DNA of 64,000 nt from Gillisella vitis (lineage in GTDB: Bacteria > Pseudomonadota > Alphaproteobacteria > Rhizobiales > Rhizobiaceae), in contig NZ_LMVL02000003.1 of assembly GCF_001541345.2 (NCBI RefSeq), positions 682,001 to 746,000 of the forward strand, in the 5' to 3' direction. Under the pieces are notes generated by a model, which was not told the origin of the DNA, ran no database searches, and saw nothing but the letters and a program-made list of their open reading frames with translations. This document shows, in pieces, positions 1 to 8,667 of the stretch. Position 1 is the first letter of the stretch, and every line of letters begins with the position of its first letter. A program made the position numbers and the translations under genes.

Positions 1-290
1 AGTCCTACGAATTTGCCGCAGCCAGCGCTGCCGTTGGCCTGGAATTGGAAGAGGATGGCCGCACGATCCGCGATATTCGCATTGCGCTTGGTGGCGTGGC
101 CAGCAAGCCTTGGCGGGTCCGCGCCGTGGAGCAGGCGCTGGTCGGCAAGCTACTGGAGCCGCAAACCGTTGAACAGGCCAGTCGGCTTTCGATGGAAGGT
201 GCGGTGTCGCAGGGCGATAATCACTATAAGATCCAACTGGCGCCGCGCGTTATCGCCCGCGCCGTGCTTACTCTGGGAGGTCTCGCATGA
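1..290 (+). CDS. Xanthine dehydrogenase-family FAD-binding subunit, C-terminal part (5' cut by window edge)
   Basis: Only the last ~95 codons are present; the frame is open from base 3. The residues match the C-terminal domain of the CO dehydrogenase/xanthine dehydrogenase flavoprotein (medium) subunit, with the usual stretch reading IRIALGGVASKPWRVRAVE. In this family the subunit binds FAD and passes electrons from the Fe-S subunit to the final acceptor. Its TGA overlaps the ATG of the molybdenum subunit gene (ATGA), which shows translational coupling and one operon. The 2Fe-2S subunit would lie upstream, outside the window. The family is clear; the substrate cannot be told. Confidence 0.88.
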   Translation, partial: SYEFAAASAAVGLELEEDGRTIRDIRIALGGVASKPWRVRAVEQALVGKLLEPQTVEQASRLSMEGAVSQGDNHYKIQLAPRVIARAVLTLGGLA

Positions 291-2578
291 CCATAATGAC
301 GCCACGCAAGCACGGCGATGCCGCCGATGGCGCGGTCGGTGGCCGCCTTTCACGGTTTGAAGGACAGAGAAAGATCACTGGGGCTGCCACCTATGCACTG
401 GAATATCCGGTAGAGAGCGCTGCCCATGCCGTGCTCGTACAGAGCACGATTGCGTCTGGTCGGGTGGTGTCGATTGACACATCCGCAGCGAAGGCTGCAC
501 CGGGCGTGCTGATGGTGTTGACACCACAGGACGACCTCGGCCTGATCACCGCGTCTGATTGGTACGGAAATCGGCCGGATAACCAGCCCTATTATCCCTT
601 GTCGGATACGGTAACCTTCAATGGCCAATCAATTGCCGCCGTGATCGCCGAAAGTCGGGAGCAGGCAGCCGAAGTCGCCAAACTGCTTCATGTGATCTAT
701 GAAGAAGCTACCGCAATTAACGGATTAGATGATCCAAATGCTGGTCCAGGCAAGCCGATGGACAATCTGAATGTCTCCTGGGGTGATGCTGAGGCGGCGC
801 TGGCAGCGTCCGCAGTGCGCATCGAAGCGGAATATCGGACACCGCGCGAATACCATGTCGCCATGGAACCGCATGGTCTGACCGCTCACTGGGACGAGGA
901 CCGGTTGACGCTGTGGGAGCCGAGCCAATGGACCCACGGCATGGCACGCAGCTACGCCGAATGGTTCGGCCTGCCGCTGGAGAATGTCCGTATCGTCTCA
1001 CCATTCATTGGTGGCGGTTTCGGCTCCAAGGGCGGGGCGCTGGCCTATGGTGCCGTGGCGGCGGCAGCGGCGAAAAAGCTGGGCCGTCCCGTCAAACTGG
1101 CCGTCACCCGGCCCCAGAATTTCACCAGTTACGGCGGACGCGCCGCGACGCGCCAGACGATCGCCTTGGGCGCAACCAAGGACGGGATTTTGCAGGCAAT
1201 TGTTCATCGCGGTGCCAGTGAGACCTCCACCTACATGGATTATCCAGAGCAGACCGGCGCTGCGACACCGATTCTTTACAAGGTAGAGAATTTCAGTTCC
1301 GAGCATCGCGTCGTGCCAGTCAATACCGTCACGCCAGGCGCTTTGCGGGGGCCAGGCAAAAATCCAAGTGCCTTTGGCATTGAATGTGCCATGGACGAAC
1401 TGGCCGCTGCCATCGGTATGGACCCACTGGAAATCCGCCTGAAAAACTATGCCGACCATGATTATCAATCGGGCAAGCCCTGGTCGACAAGGCAATTGCG
1501 CGAGGCCCTCACCCAAGGCGCCGAGGCCTTTGGCTGGTCACGGCGCAGTGCTCAACCCCGGACCATGCGCGACGGACGCCAACTGATCGGCTGGGGTATC
1601 GGTTGTGGCACCTTTCCAGTGATCCGCGCGCCGAGCGAAGCGATGATCCGCATTCTGGCGAGTGGGCGCGTTGAAGTTGTCAGCGGCGCTATCGATATGG
1701 GGCAGGGTACCTATACGATCCTCGCCCAGACCGCTTCCGAAGCGCTGGGCGTGCCGGTCGAGCAGATTGATGTTGTGCTTGGCGATTCCAGGCTGCCGGG
1801 ATCGGCTATTGCCGGTGGGTCGATGTTGGCCGGGTCGATCACCGGCGCTGTCCACAAGGCAGCATTGGCTGCCCGTGACGAAATACTGGCGCTTGCCCTT
1901 AACGACGCCAATTCGCCATTTCGCGAGACCGGCGCCAATATTCTGACATTGAGCGATGGCCGGATTGCCATGTCACGCGGCGAGGGGCCTTCGATGTCCC
2001 TGCCCGAGCTGATGACAGCCCTGAACCGCGATGAGGTTGAAGTGCGGCGCAATACGCTGCCAGACGATGCCCAAAGCGCCGCTGACCACAAGGGCGCGTG
2101 GACCAGCATGGCACGAGTGCAAGGCCCGACCATGGGCGACACGTCGATGCACAGTTGGAGCGCTCACTTCGTCGAAGTTCGGGTCGATGAGGATTTCGGT
2201 ACGGTTCGGGTGTCGCGCATGGTTTCCGCCTTCGATTGTGGACGGCTTTACAATCCAAAAATGGTAGAAAGCCAATGGCGCGGTGGCATCATCATGGGCA
2301 TCGGCCAAGCTTTGCTGGAAGAAGGGTTGGTGGATAGCCGCAACGGGCGCGTCGTCAACAACAACATGGCGGATTATCTCGTGCCAACCAATGCCGATAT
2401 TCCCGATATCCAGGTGATTTCAGTGGGCGTGCCGGATTACCAAGCCTCTGTGCTTGGCGGCAAGGGGGTCGGCGAAGTCGGGATTGTCGGTGTGGCGCCC
2501 GCTATTGCCAATGCAGTTTTCCATGCCACCGGCAAGCGTGTCCGCGATCTGCCGATCACTCTGGAAAAGCTCATCTAA
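287..2578 (+). CDS. Xanthine dehydrogenase-family molybdopterin-binding (large) subunit
   Basis: A 763-aa catalytic subunit of a molybdenum hydroxylase, which hydroxylates aldehydes or N-heterocycles in the cytoplasm. The N-terminal quarter holds the small 'hammerhead' domain (RFEGQRKITGAATYALEY near the start). The rest is the Mo-cofactor-binding domain with the glycine-rich GGGFGSKGG near residue 240. The family's catalytic glutamate is seen at residue ~730 in GKGVGEVGIVG. The length is typical of the short, separate-subunit (YagR/CoxL-like) type. The start is the ATG that overlaps the stop of the FAD subunit gene. With the FAD subunit before it and an XdhC-like gene after it, this is a standard three-subunit enzyme operon. 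It could equally be an aldehyde oxidoreductase; xanthine is not proven. Confidence 0.92.
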   Translation: MTIMTPRKHGDAADGAVGGRLSRFEGQRKITGAATYALEYPVESAAHAVLVQSTIASGRVVSIDTSAAKAAPGVLMVLTPQDDLGLITASDWYGNRPDNQPYYPLSDTVTFNGQSIAAVIAESREQAAEVAKLLHVIYEEATAINGLDDPNAGPGKPMDNLNVSWGDAEAALAASAVRIEAEYRTPREYHVAMEPHGLTAHWDEDRLTLWEPSQWTHGMARSYAEWFGLPLENVRIVSPFIGGGFGSKGGALAYGAVAAAAAKKLGRPVKLAVTRPQNFTSYGGRAATRQTIALGATKDGILQAIVHRGASETSTYMDYPEQTGAATPILYKVENFSSEHRVVPVNTVTPGALRGPGKNPSAFGIECAMDELAAAIGMDPLEIRLKNYADHDYQSGKPWSTRQLREALTQGAEAFGWSRRSAQPRTMRDGRQLIGWGIGCGTFPVIRAPSEAMIRILASGRVEVVSGAIDMGQGTYTILAQTASEALGVPVEQIDVVLGDSRLPGSAIAGGSMLAGSITGAVHKAALAARDEILALALNDANSPFRETGANILTLSDGRIAMSRGEGPSMSLPELMTALNRDEVEVRRNTLPDDAQSAADHKGAWTSMARVQGPTMGDTSMHSWSAHFVEVRVDEDFGTVRVSRMVSAFDCGRLYNPKMVESQWRGGIIMGIGQALLEEGLVDSRNGRVVNNNMADYLVPTNADIPDIQVISVGVPDYQASVLGGKGVGEVGIVGVAPAIANAVFHATGKRVRDLPITLEKLI

Positions 2579-2595
2579 GGAAAGGCTTCCCGTAA

Positions 2596-2626
2596 ATACC
2601 GTCGGCGCTGCCTGTGCCGACGGTAT
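2596..2626 (+). other. Stem-loop between the Mo-subunit gene and the xdhC-like gene
   Basis: A perfect 11-bp inverted repeat, ATACCGTCGGC at 2596-2606 and GCCGACGGTAT at 2616-2626, with a 9-nt loop. No T-run follows, so it is not a classic intrinsic terminator. Lying 18 bases after the stop of the large-subunit gene, it may protect the 3' end of the upstream mRNA or lower read-through into the maturation gene. Confidence 0.6.
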
Positions 2627-2653
2627 GACGACGGTAAAGAAAGTGGTGCCTGA

Positions 2654-3586
2654 ATGACCAACATATCCCAAACAGTTTTCAGGACCCTGGTACCTGAAAA
2701 GGCATTTTCCACCGATAGTGCCATAGATATATTGCGGTTCGCGGTTGACTGTCTCGACGGCGGGGCAGGCGTTGCACTCGCCACGCTTATAGAAATCCGG
2801 GGTGGCTCGGCCCGCGCGCTCGGCGCACATATGGCGATCCGCGAGGATGGTCGTTATTGCGGCTTTGTGTCTGGTGGCTGTATTGAAGCAGCGGTGGCCA
2901 GCGAAGCTGTGGACACTATTGCCGAAGGTGCGGATCGCAACGTTCTGTTTGGCGAAGGGTCGCCGTTTTTCGATATCGTGCTGCCCTGTGGCGGCGGCAT
3001 CACCATCGCCATCCACGTTCTTCGCCACAGCGCGCCGATCCGCACCGTGCTCGATAAACTTCAAGGCCGGATTCCAGCCGGTCTGCGCTACGAACCATCG
3101 ACACAGGCCCTAACAGCAATCGAGACGCCGAAACGCGCCGGTTGGGAAAGCGAAAGTTTCGTCACGGTTTATCGCCCAAAGGCGCGAATTTTTCTGTCTG
3201 GCCGATCTATCGAAGTCGATACGACCGCCAGGATAGCCGAGGCTGCGGGCTATGATGTGTATCGTCATGATAACGCCAGCCTTGAACCCGATGCCAGCCA
3301 GATTGATGCAGATACGGCCGTCGCGCTTCTGCATCATGATATCGATTTGGAAATACCGGTTCTTCAGGCAGCGCTTGGTGCCGAGCCTTTCTATCTCGGC
3401 GCTCTCGGCAGCGCCAGAACCCATGCGAGGCGGATGGAACGGCTGCGGGGCATCGGATATAGTGAATCCGACATAGCCCGCATCAAATCACCCATCGGCA
3501 TCTTCAATAGAGCCCGGGATGCCCAATCCTTGGCATTGTCCGTACTGGCTGATCTAGCCGCCATGCGAGTGGCCCGGTTCGGGTAA
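2654..3586 (+). CDS. XdhC/CoxI-family molybdenum hydroxylase maturation protein
   Basis: A 310-aa XdhC-like protein. In this family the protein binds the molybdenum cofactor, helps its sulfuration and loads it into the hydroxylase. The N-terminal XdhC/CoxI domain carries the family pattern CGFVSGGCIEAAVA near residue 75 and LPCGGGITIAIHV near residue 115. The C-terminal Rossmann-type XdhC_C domain runs from about residue 175 to 300 (EPFYLGALGSARTHARR). The expected nucleotide-binding GAGHVG-type loop is replaced by LSGRSIEVDTT, so nucleotide binding may be lost. It is the third gene of the molybdenum hydroxylase operon, 75 bp downstream of the large subunit. A job in maturing that enzyme is inferred from this position. 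Confidence 0.88.
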   Translation: MTNISQTVFRTLVPEKAFSTDSAIDILRFAVDCLDGGAGVALATLIEIRGGSARALGAHMAIREDGRYCGFVSGGCIEAAVASEAVDTIAEGADRNVLFGEGSPFFDIVLPCGGGITIAIHVLRHSAPIRTVLDKLQGRIPAGLRYEPSTQALTAIETPKRAGWESESFVTVYRPKARIFLSGRSIEVDTTARIAEAAGYDVYRHDNASLEPDASQIDADTAVALLHHDIDLEIPVLQAALGAEPFYLGALGSARTHARRMERLRGIGYSESDIARIKSPIGIFNRARDAQSLALSVLADLAAMRVARFG

Positions 3587-3739
3587 TTCTCACCCATTGG
3601 ACGGCAATTAGTTCCATAATCTATCTTATCTAACTTTTGTTTGAGGATGGGTGGGTTCAAGGATGAAGTGCGACTTGCAATAGATAACAAAGGTTTATCG
3701 TTTGCAAGGAAAGCGCAATGAAACGCACCTACTCCCATG

Positions 3740-4327
3740 TTACGCTGTAAGGTCATGAAGATCGGTCGTTATCGCCGCGCCTATTGTGAACTCTGAGAAC
3801 CGAACATCCAGTCCGCCTCGTTCCGGCGTACACGCAGTCAAGCCAACGAGATAACGAGAAGCCTCTGGAAACGGAGCAAGACGCAGTAGCGGCCACACCC
3901 TGCCATCTGACGATGCCTGAATGCGCATCGCGCCTTCCTTCAGTGTAACCCGAATATAGAAATCCTCGAGGTCTTTAAAAGGCTGGGACACTGACCAGTC
4001 AGATTTTTCATCTGTGATGACCGTACTCAGGAAGCGTTCTCCATCGGTGAACTCCACACCCGTCTTGACCCATCGATTTTCGTCAATGCGCACCATAAGG
4101 CCAGCTTGATCATAGAGTGACCGGAACTCCCCCTGGACGCGGACACACGCTGTGAATCCATCGTCAACGGGCGTACCAAGGAAATGCCCGCTGTCGCGCG
4201 TAAATCCGTAATGGGTTTTACGCCAGAAATCAGTGTTCGCATCCGTCGTTAGAGTAAGGCCAGTTTTTGTGGCCTGCCACACTGCCGGTTGATTGAGCCA
4301 ACTGGCCTCTTTGAGATTAACGTCCAC
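3740..4327 (-). CDS. DUF1349 (concanavalin A-like) protein
   Basis: A 195-aa protein of the DUF1349 family, a beta-sandwich fold annotated in COGs as 'regulation of enolase protein 1'. Typical stretches are FWRKTHYGFTRDSGHFLG, LYDQAGLMVRIDENRWVKTG and a C-terminal RGGLDVRFSEFTIG. The start is a GTG at 4327, chosen because an AGGAGG Shine-Dalgarno sequence lies 8 bases upstream. There is no signal peptide, so it is likely cytoplasmic. The lectin-like fold suggests carbohydrate binding, but function is unknown. It is convergent with the xdhC-like gene and stands alone. Confidence 0.85.
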   Translation of the reverse strand: MDVNLKEASWLNQPAVWQATKTGLTLTTDANTDFWRKTHYGFTRDSGHFLGTPVDDGFTACVRVQGEFRSLYDQAGLMVRIDENRWVKTGVEFTDGERFLSTVITDEKSDWSVSQPFKDLEDFYIRVTLKEGAMRIQASSDGRVWPLLRLAPFPEASRYLVGLTACTPERGGLDVRFSEFTIGAAITTDLHDLTA

Positions 4328-4451
4328 GAGTTGTCCTCCTTAAATTGACCTTCGCCCCTGGAAGCCGTTGTGCCGGACGTGAGCAACCGGGAGATCCGCG
4401 CTCAGTGCGACCGGCTCAACAACACGCATAGAACCAGCACAGTACAGCCCC

Positions 4452-5207
4452 CTAAACATCACCCACATGCATCAGCATCCTTGCAGCAATGTTGCGCTCA
4501 GAAGGATAGCCGAAGGCGTTGTTGATATAGGTGCGTCCGTCCTTGACGATGCGGCGGTTGAGATGGCTATGGCCGTATATATGCAAGTGCGAGCCGAGAG
4601 CCGCGATCCTATCTTCCAATCGGCTGGAACCAAGGACTGGATAAAGAAAGCGGTATTTTTCCGGCATGCGTTCCGGCATCAGGTCGATGCGTGGCAGGAA
4701 ATGCGAGAAAGACAGAATCGATGAAAATCCCGATGTATCGGGCTCCGCATTACCACTGTCGAAAAACCGGCTGACCTCGTCATCGGAACCGCCTTCCCAA
4801 TCACAGCGCCGGTAATCCATCCAGGCCTGTTTGAGGATGGAGCCGGGGGGACCGAAAGAGTAATCGTACCAGCCAAACAGCGGGACGATCAGCGTGTTGC
4901 CGAGTGCCAGTGGCTCCATACCGATATCCAGATCGGCACAGGCGGTTCGCAGCCGCTGGAACTTGTCGAAGGATGAGCCCTGCCCTTCGGCATCAACCCA
5001 CAGATCGTGATTGCCCGGTACATACAGAACCTTGAAAAATCGCTGGGCCAGGAGTTCCATGACCGTCTGAAACAGCGCCATGCCGTTTGCCACGTCTCCG
5101 GCAACGATCAGCACGTCCTGCCGGTAGTCGCGCGTCGAGATCTGGCGGAGCCACTCCATGTTCTCCTGATGGTCAGCATGAAAATCCGATCCGACAAAAA
5201 TCCGCAT
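4452..5207 (-). CDS. Calcineurin-like metallophosphoesterase
   Basis: A 251-aa metallophosphoesterase. The metal-ligand motifs of the calcineurin-like fold are in order: GSDFHADHQEN at residues 6-16 (D-x-H), VAGDVANG near 35 (GD), VPGNHDLWVD near 64 (GNHD), and GSHLHIYGHSHLN near 210 (H...GHSH). The family hydrolyses phosphoesters with two divalent metal ions; the substrate is not evident. The ATG at 5207 is preceded by GGAG at a good distance. There are no membrane segments. It is a single-gene unit as far as can be seen. Confidence 0.9.
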   Translation of the reverse strand: MRIFVGSDFHADHQENMEWLRQISTRDYRQDVLIVAGDVANGMALFQTVMELLAQRFFKVLYVPGNHDLWVDAEGQGSSFDKFQRLRTACADLDIGMEPLALGNTLIVPLFGWYDYSFGPPGSILKQAWMDYRRCDWEGGSDDEVSRFFDSGNAEPDTSGFSSILSFSHFLPRIDLMPERMPEKYRFLYPVLGSSRLEDRIAALGSHLHIYGHSHLNRRIVKDGRTYINNAFGYPSERNIAARMLMHVGDV

Positions 5208-5517
5208 GTGGTCTCCAGCTCAATGTCCTATTTGTTCTCATGTCATTTTGCCCATTTTGCGCCACCCATCATGCGTGAGGGCAAAACCACCGGGGCTATT
5301 GGAAATTGACGCTCAAATCGCGCCATCTATTACTCTTGTCCATCTGTCGGCAACTTTAAATAAAACAACTGTTTCAAATACCCAACTTAGACTTGATGGC
5401 TCGAAAATACTCCCTGTAAATCTCAGGTATCTCGCGAAAAAACCGCGATCTAACGCGTTTTTATTTTTTAGCGAATCATAAGATTTGTTATTCTGCCCTG
5501 GCGAATGAATTGCATGG
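5208..5517. other. Intergenic region, 310 bp, AT-rich
   Basis: Divergent spacer between the metallophosphoesterase gene (-) and the small ORF at 5518 (+), so it must hold both promoters. The section 5338-5490 is clearly AT-richer than its surroundings. A short, imperfect CGCG-N6-CGCG dyad near 5442-5456 is followed by a T-rich run (to ~5471), but the stem is too short to call a terminator. No RNA gene or further ORF was recognised. Confidence 0.5.
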
Positions 5518-5775
5518 ATGACGGGCATGTTTCCGGGGGCAAATGATATGTCTATTGAACATTTTCTCAACGAAGATTGGGAGGCCTGGGCGCTGGAACG
5601 CGCGCACAGGATCATGGTTCAAGAAGGCGCAAACCTTGTCAACGCGGCGCAGTGGCTTGATAAGAAACAGACTATAAAAACATCGCAGCAATTGCGCGAT
5701 GCCATTCAGCAGTCCCTGATCGAGGCCCTGGCCTTGCAGTCCACCTCCCGCTCGCCAGCAATGGCTGAGCACTGA
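5518..5775 (+). CDS. Small hypothetical protein (85 aa)
   Basis: A short ORF of 85 codons, with a likely alternative start at 5548 (75 aa, beginning MSIEHFLNEDWEAWALERAH). The product is soluble, helical and rich in acidic residues and glutamine, with no membrane segment, signal peptide or Cys motif. I do not recognise the family. Support for its being real: it fills the space up to 12 bases from the tgt stop codon, it has its own AT-rich upstream region, and its composition resembles a normal protein. It is convergent with tgt. Confidence 0.5.
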   Translation: MTGMFPGANDMSIEHFLNEDWEAWALERAHRIMVQEGANLVNAAQWLDKKQTIKTSQQLRDAIQQSLIEALALQSTSRSPAMAEH

Positions 5776-5787
5776 GCAAACGTTACG

Positions 5788-6918
5788 TTACACCGCATCG
5801 ATATCGCCCCTTGCCCAGCATTCCATGGTTTCTGCCATGAAGTCCTCAAACCTGCCTTCGGCGATTGACTGGCGGATGCCCTGCATCAATTCCTGATAAT
5901 AGGATAGATTGTTCCAGGATAACAGCATGCCGCCCAGTGCTTCATTCGAACGCACCAAATGGTGCAGATAGGCCCGTGAATAATCTCGTGCTGCCGGGCA
6001 GGACGATTGTTCGTCCAGGGGGCGTTTATCCTCCGCGTGGCGAGCATTGCGGATATTGACCTTGCCGCGCCGGGTGAAGGCGAGGCCGTGACGGCCAGAG
6101 CGGGTTGGCATGACGCAATCGAACATATCGATGCCACGCGCGACCGATTTCAACATATCATCCGGCGTGCCGACGCCCATCAGGTATCGCGGCTTTTCAG
6201 TCGGCAGCACAGGCAGGGTAATATCGAGCATGCTGAGCATCACCTCCTGAGGCTCGCCAACTGCCAAACCACCGACGGCATAGCCTTTCAGGTCCAGCTG
6301 CTTCAGCCCTTGAGCGGAGCGAATGCGCAAGCCTGGCTGATCACCGCCCTGCACGATGCCAAACATCGCCTTGCCGGGCTGTTCGCCAAAAGCAACGCGG
6401 CAACGCTCCGCCCAGCGCAACGACATTTCCATGGCGCGCTCAATTTCACGCGGTTCAGCGGGCAAGGCGACGCATTCGTCCAGCTGCATCTGGATATCGC
6501 TGTCCAGCAGGCCCTGGATTTCGATGGACCTTTCCGGCGACATGTGATGCAGCGAACCGTCGATATGGCTCTTGAAGGTGACGCCCTGCTCATCCAGCTT
6601 GCGAAGGCCGGAGAGTGACATGACCTGAAACCCGCCGCTATCGGTCAGGATCGGCTGCGGCCAGCGGATCAACTCGTGTAAGCCGCCAAGTCGCGCAACC
6701 CGCTCGGCACCAGGGCGCAGCATCAGGTGGTAGGTATTGCCCAGAATGATATCGGCGCCCCCTTCCCGCACCTGATCGAGATACATGGCCTTGACCGTGC
6801 CGACCGTGCCGACCGGCATGAAGGCCGGGGTGCGGATCGTGCCGCGCGGCATGGTGATTTCGCCAAGCCGGGCTTTGCCGCTGGTGGCTTTCAAGGTAAA
6901 CGTGAACTGCTCGCTCAT
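5788..6918 (-). CDS. tgt: tRNA-guanine transglycosylase (queuine tRNA-ribosyltransferase)
   Basis: A 376-aa TGT, which swaps guanine 34 of GUN-anticodon tRNAs for preQ1 during queuosine synthesis. Visible core motifs: [12 protein letters not shown] (Asp93), FGIVQGG near 187, GGLAVGEP near 216 and [13 protein letters not shown] (nucleophile Asp267). It directly follows queA, with 2 bases between queA's stop and this ATG, so the last two dedicated steps of the pathway are co-transcribed. Oddity: the C-terminal zinc site, normally C-x-C-x2-C plus a His about 25 residues later, reads S305-S-C307-P-A-A310 with Asn336 at the His place, so three of the four ligands are missing. The rest of the protein is intact. 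Confidence 0.95.
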   Translation of the reverse strand: MSEQFTFTLKATSGKARLGEITMPRGTIRTPAFMPVGTVGTVKAMYLDQVREGGADIILGNTYHLMLRPGAERVARLGGLHELIRWPQPILTDSGGFQVMSLSGLRKLDEQGVTFKSHIDGSLHHMSPERSIEIQGLLDSDIQMQLDECVALPAEPREIERAMEMSLRWAERCRVAFGEQPGKAMFGIVQGGDQPGLRIRSAQGLKQLDLKGYAVGGLAVGEPQEVMLSMLDITLPVLPTEKPRYLMGVGTPDDMLKSVARGIDMFDCVMPTRSGRHGLAFTRRGKVNIRNARHAEDKRPLDEQSSCPAARDYSRAYLHHLVRSNEALGGMLLSWNNLSYYQELMQGIRQSIAEGRFEDFMAETMECWARGDIDAV

Positions 6919-6920
6919 TG

Positions 6921-7979
6921 TTATTTGTCTTTCCGGAAGAGCAGGCTGGAATCGCCGTAAGAATAAAAACGGTAACCGGTCTCGATCGCATGGGCATAGG
7001 CAACCCGCATGGTTTCAAGTCCGGCAAATGCCGAAACCAGCATAAACAGCGTGGATTTCGGTAGGTGAAAATTGGTCATCAACACATCGACCGCCTTGAA
7101 GCGATAGCCCGGCGTGATAAAAATGCCCGTCGCATCCGACCAGGGCAGGAGATGGCCATCCTCGTTGGCTGCACTTTCCAGCAGCCGTAGCGAGGTGGTG
7201 CCGACACTGACGATCCGCCCGCCCCGCGCCTTGACGGCGTTCAAGGCTTCAGCCGTCTCCGCCGAGACATGGCCGATTTCCTGATGCATTTTGTGGTCGT
7301 CGGTATCGTCGGCCTTGACGGGCAGGAAGGTGCCCGCCCCAACATGCAGCGTCACGAAATGACGCTCAATTCCGGCTTTATCCAGCGCCTCGAACAGGGC
7401 AGGCGTGAAGTGCAGACCGGCGGTTGGTGCGGCAACCGCTCCCTCTTCCCGCGCATAAATGGTCTGGTAATCGGTGCGATCCTGCCCGTCTTCCGGGCGT
7501 TTCGCGGCAATATAGGGCGGAAGCGGGATATGGCCGACACCAGCAATCGCCCGGTCGAGATCAGGGCCGGAGGCGGCAAATTCCAGATCGATTTCGCCCG
7601 CCTCGCCTTTTTCTGTTACCGTCGCCAGCAGGCCGTCGAAATCAATGACATCGCCTTGCTTGATCCGTTTGCCCGGCCTTGCAAAGGCTTTCCAGCGATT
7701 GGCGGCAACGCGCATATGCAAGGTGCAGGACACCGGCGTGCGCTCGGCCCCTTCGCGGATGCGGACACCCTCAAGCTGGGCCGGAATGACCTTGGTGTCG
7801 TTGAAGACCAGCGCGTCGCCTGCCCTCAGGAAGGACGGCAGCTCGAAAACCTTGCGATCTTCCAGCATGGGCGCTCCATCCGGGCGAACGACCAGAAACC
7901 GCGCCTGATCGCGCGGATTGGCCGGGCGCAACGCGATATTTTTGTCTGGAAGGTCGAAATCGAACAGGTCTACACGCAT
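6921..7979 (-). CDS. queA: S-adenosylmethionine:tRNA ribosyltransferase-isomerase
   Basis: A 352-aa QueA, which moves the ribosyl part of AdoMet onto preQ1 in tRNA to form epoxyqueuosine. Family features are the N-terminal [42 protein letters not shown] near residue 72, and the C-terminal [19 protein letters not shown]. The open frame extends 17 codons further upstream, but this ATG at 7979 gives the family's standard N-terminus. A terminator-like hairpin lies about 30 bases before the start. The next gene is tgt, 2 bases on. Confidence 0.95.
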   Translation of the reverse strand: MRVDLFDFDLPDKNIALRPANPRDQARFLVVRPDGAPMLEDRKVFELPSFLRAGDALVFNDTKVIPAQLEGVRIREGAERTPVSCTLHMRVAANRWKAFARPGKRIKQGDVIDFDGLLATVTEKGEAGEIDLEFAASGPDLDRAIAGVGHIPLPPYIAAKRPEDGQDRTDYQTIYAREEGAVAAPTAGLHFTPALFEALDKAGIERHFVTLHVGAGTFLPVKADDTDDHKMHQEIGHVSAETAEALNAVKARGGRIVSVGTTSLRLLESAANEDGHLLPWSDATGIFITPGYRFKAVDVLMTNFHLPKSTLFMLVSAFAGLETMRVAYAHAIETGYRFYSYGDSSLLFRKDK

Positions 7980-8005
7980 GATACCGCAACAGGATTTGAA
8001 ACGCG

Positions 8006-8039
8006 AAAACCCGCCCCGGCACCGAAGCACCGGAGCGGG
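8006..8039 (-). terminator. Rho-independent terminator or attenuator between ppiB-like gene and queA
   Basis: On the minus strand a 13-bp stem (with three G-U pairs) closes on a UUCG tetraloop and is followed by UUUU (the A-run at 8006-8009 on the plus strand). The plus-strand hairpin spans 8010-8039. It sits between the ppi stop at 8058 and the queA ATG at 7979, so it would end or reduce transcription from the coaD-ppi-ppi part before queA-tgt. Confidence 0.75.
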
Positions 8040-8057
8040 CTGACAGAAAAGCCGAAA

Positions 8058-8567
8058 TCACGCGTCGGCGGCGACTTTCATCGAGATGATCGAGTCGGGG
8101 TCAGTGACCGGTTCGCCCTTCTTGACGGCGTCGATGACATCCATACCTTCGATAACCTGGCCCCAGACGGAATATTGCTTGTTCAGCCAGGGAGCGTCGG
8201 TGAAGCAGATGAAAAACTGTGAATTGGCAGAGTTCGGGCTTTGCGAACGGGCCATGGAGCAGGTGCCGCGCACATGCGGTGTGGCAGAAAATTCAGCTTT
8301 CAGGTCCGGCTTGTCGGAGCCGCCCATGCCTGCACGGCCGGGATTGAAGCTTTCGCCACCCTTCTTGCCGAATTTCACGTCGCCGGTCTGGGCCATGAAA
8401 TCGGGAATGACGCGGTGGAAGACGACGCCGTCATAGGCGCCTTCGCGGGCCAGTTCCTTGATGCGGGCGACATGACCAGGGGCCAGGTCAGGGAAGAGGC
8501 TGATCACAACCTTGCCCTTGGTGGTTTCCAGGATGACGGTATTTTCCGGATCTTTGATCTCGGCCAT
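8058..8567 (-). CDS. ppiB: Cyclophilin-type peptidyl-prolyl cis-trans isomerase, cytoplasmic
   Basis: A 169-aa cyclophilin, which speeds proline isomerisation in protein folding. The core signature is present: VVFHRVIPDFMAQTGD (catalytic Arg) near residue 50, SMARSQSPNSANSQFFIC near 105, and the conserved Trp in APWLNKQYSVWGQV. It has no signal peptide, so it acts in the cytoplasm. AAGGAG lies upstream of the ATG. It is paired with an exported paralogue directly upstream, a common rhizobial arrangement. Confidence 0.93.
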   Translation of the reverse strand: MAEIKDPENTVILETTKGKVVISLFPDLAPGHVARIKELAREGAYDGVVFHRVIPDFMAQTGDVKFGKKGGESFNPGRAGMGGSDKPDLKAEFSATPHVRGTCSMARSQSPNSANSQFFICFTDAPWLNKQYSVWGQVIEGMDVIDAVKKGEPVTDPDSIISMKVAADA

Positions 8568-8667
8568 GATTTTCTCCTTGGTATTCCGATTTTCTCAGAT
8601 TTTTAGTGGTCATGCCCTCCCCGCTTGCCCGGACGGGCTGGCGAGAGGGGCGATGTGTGGTGGTAAA

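Noticed and set aside
4328-4451. Possible tRNA or small RNA gene between DUF1349 and the metallophosphoesterase
   Set aside because: The stretch is GC-rich but shows no cloverleaf arms, T-loop or terminator.
5438-5472. Terminator with CGCG arms and T-rich tail
   Set aside because: The stem is only 4 bp and no gene on the plus strand ends just before it.
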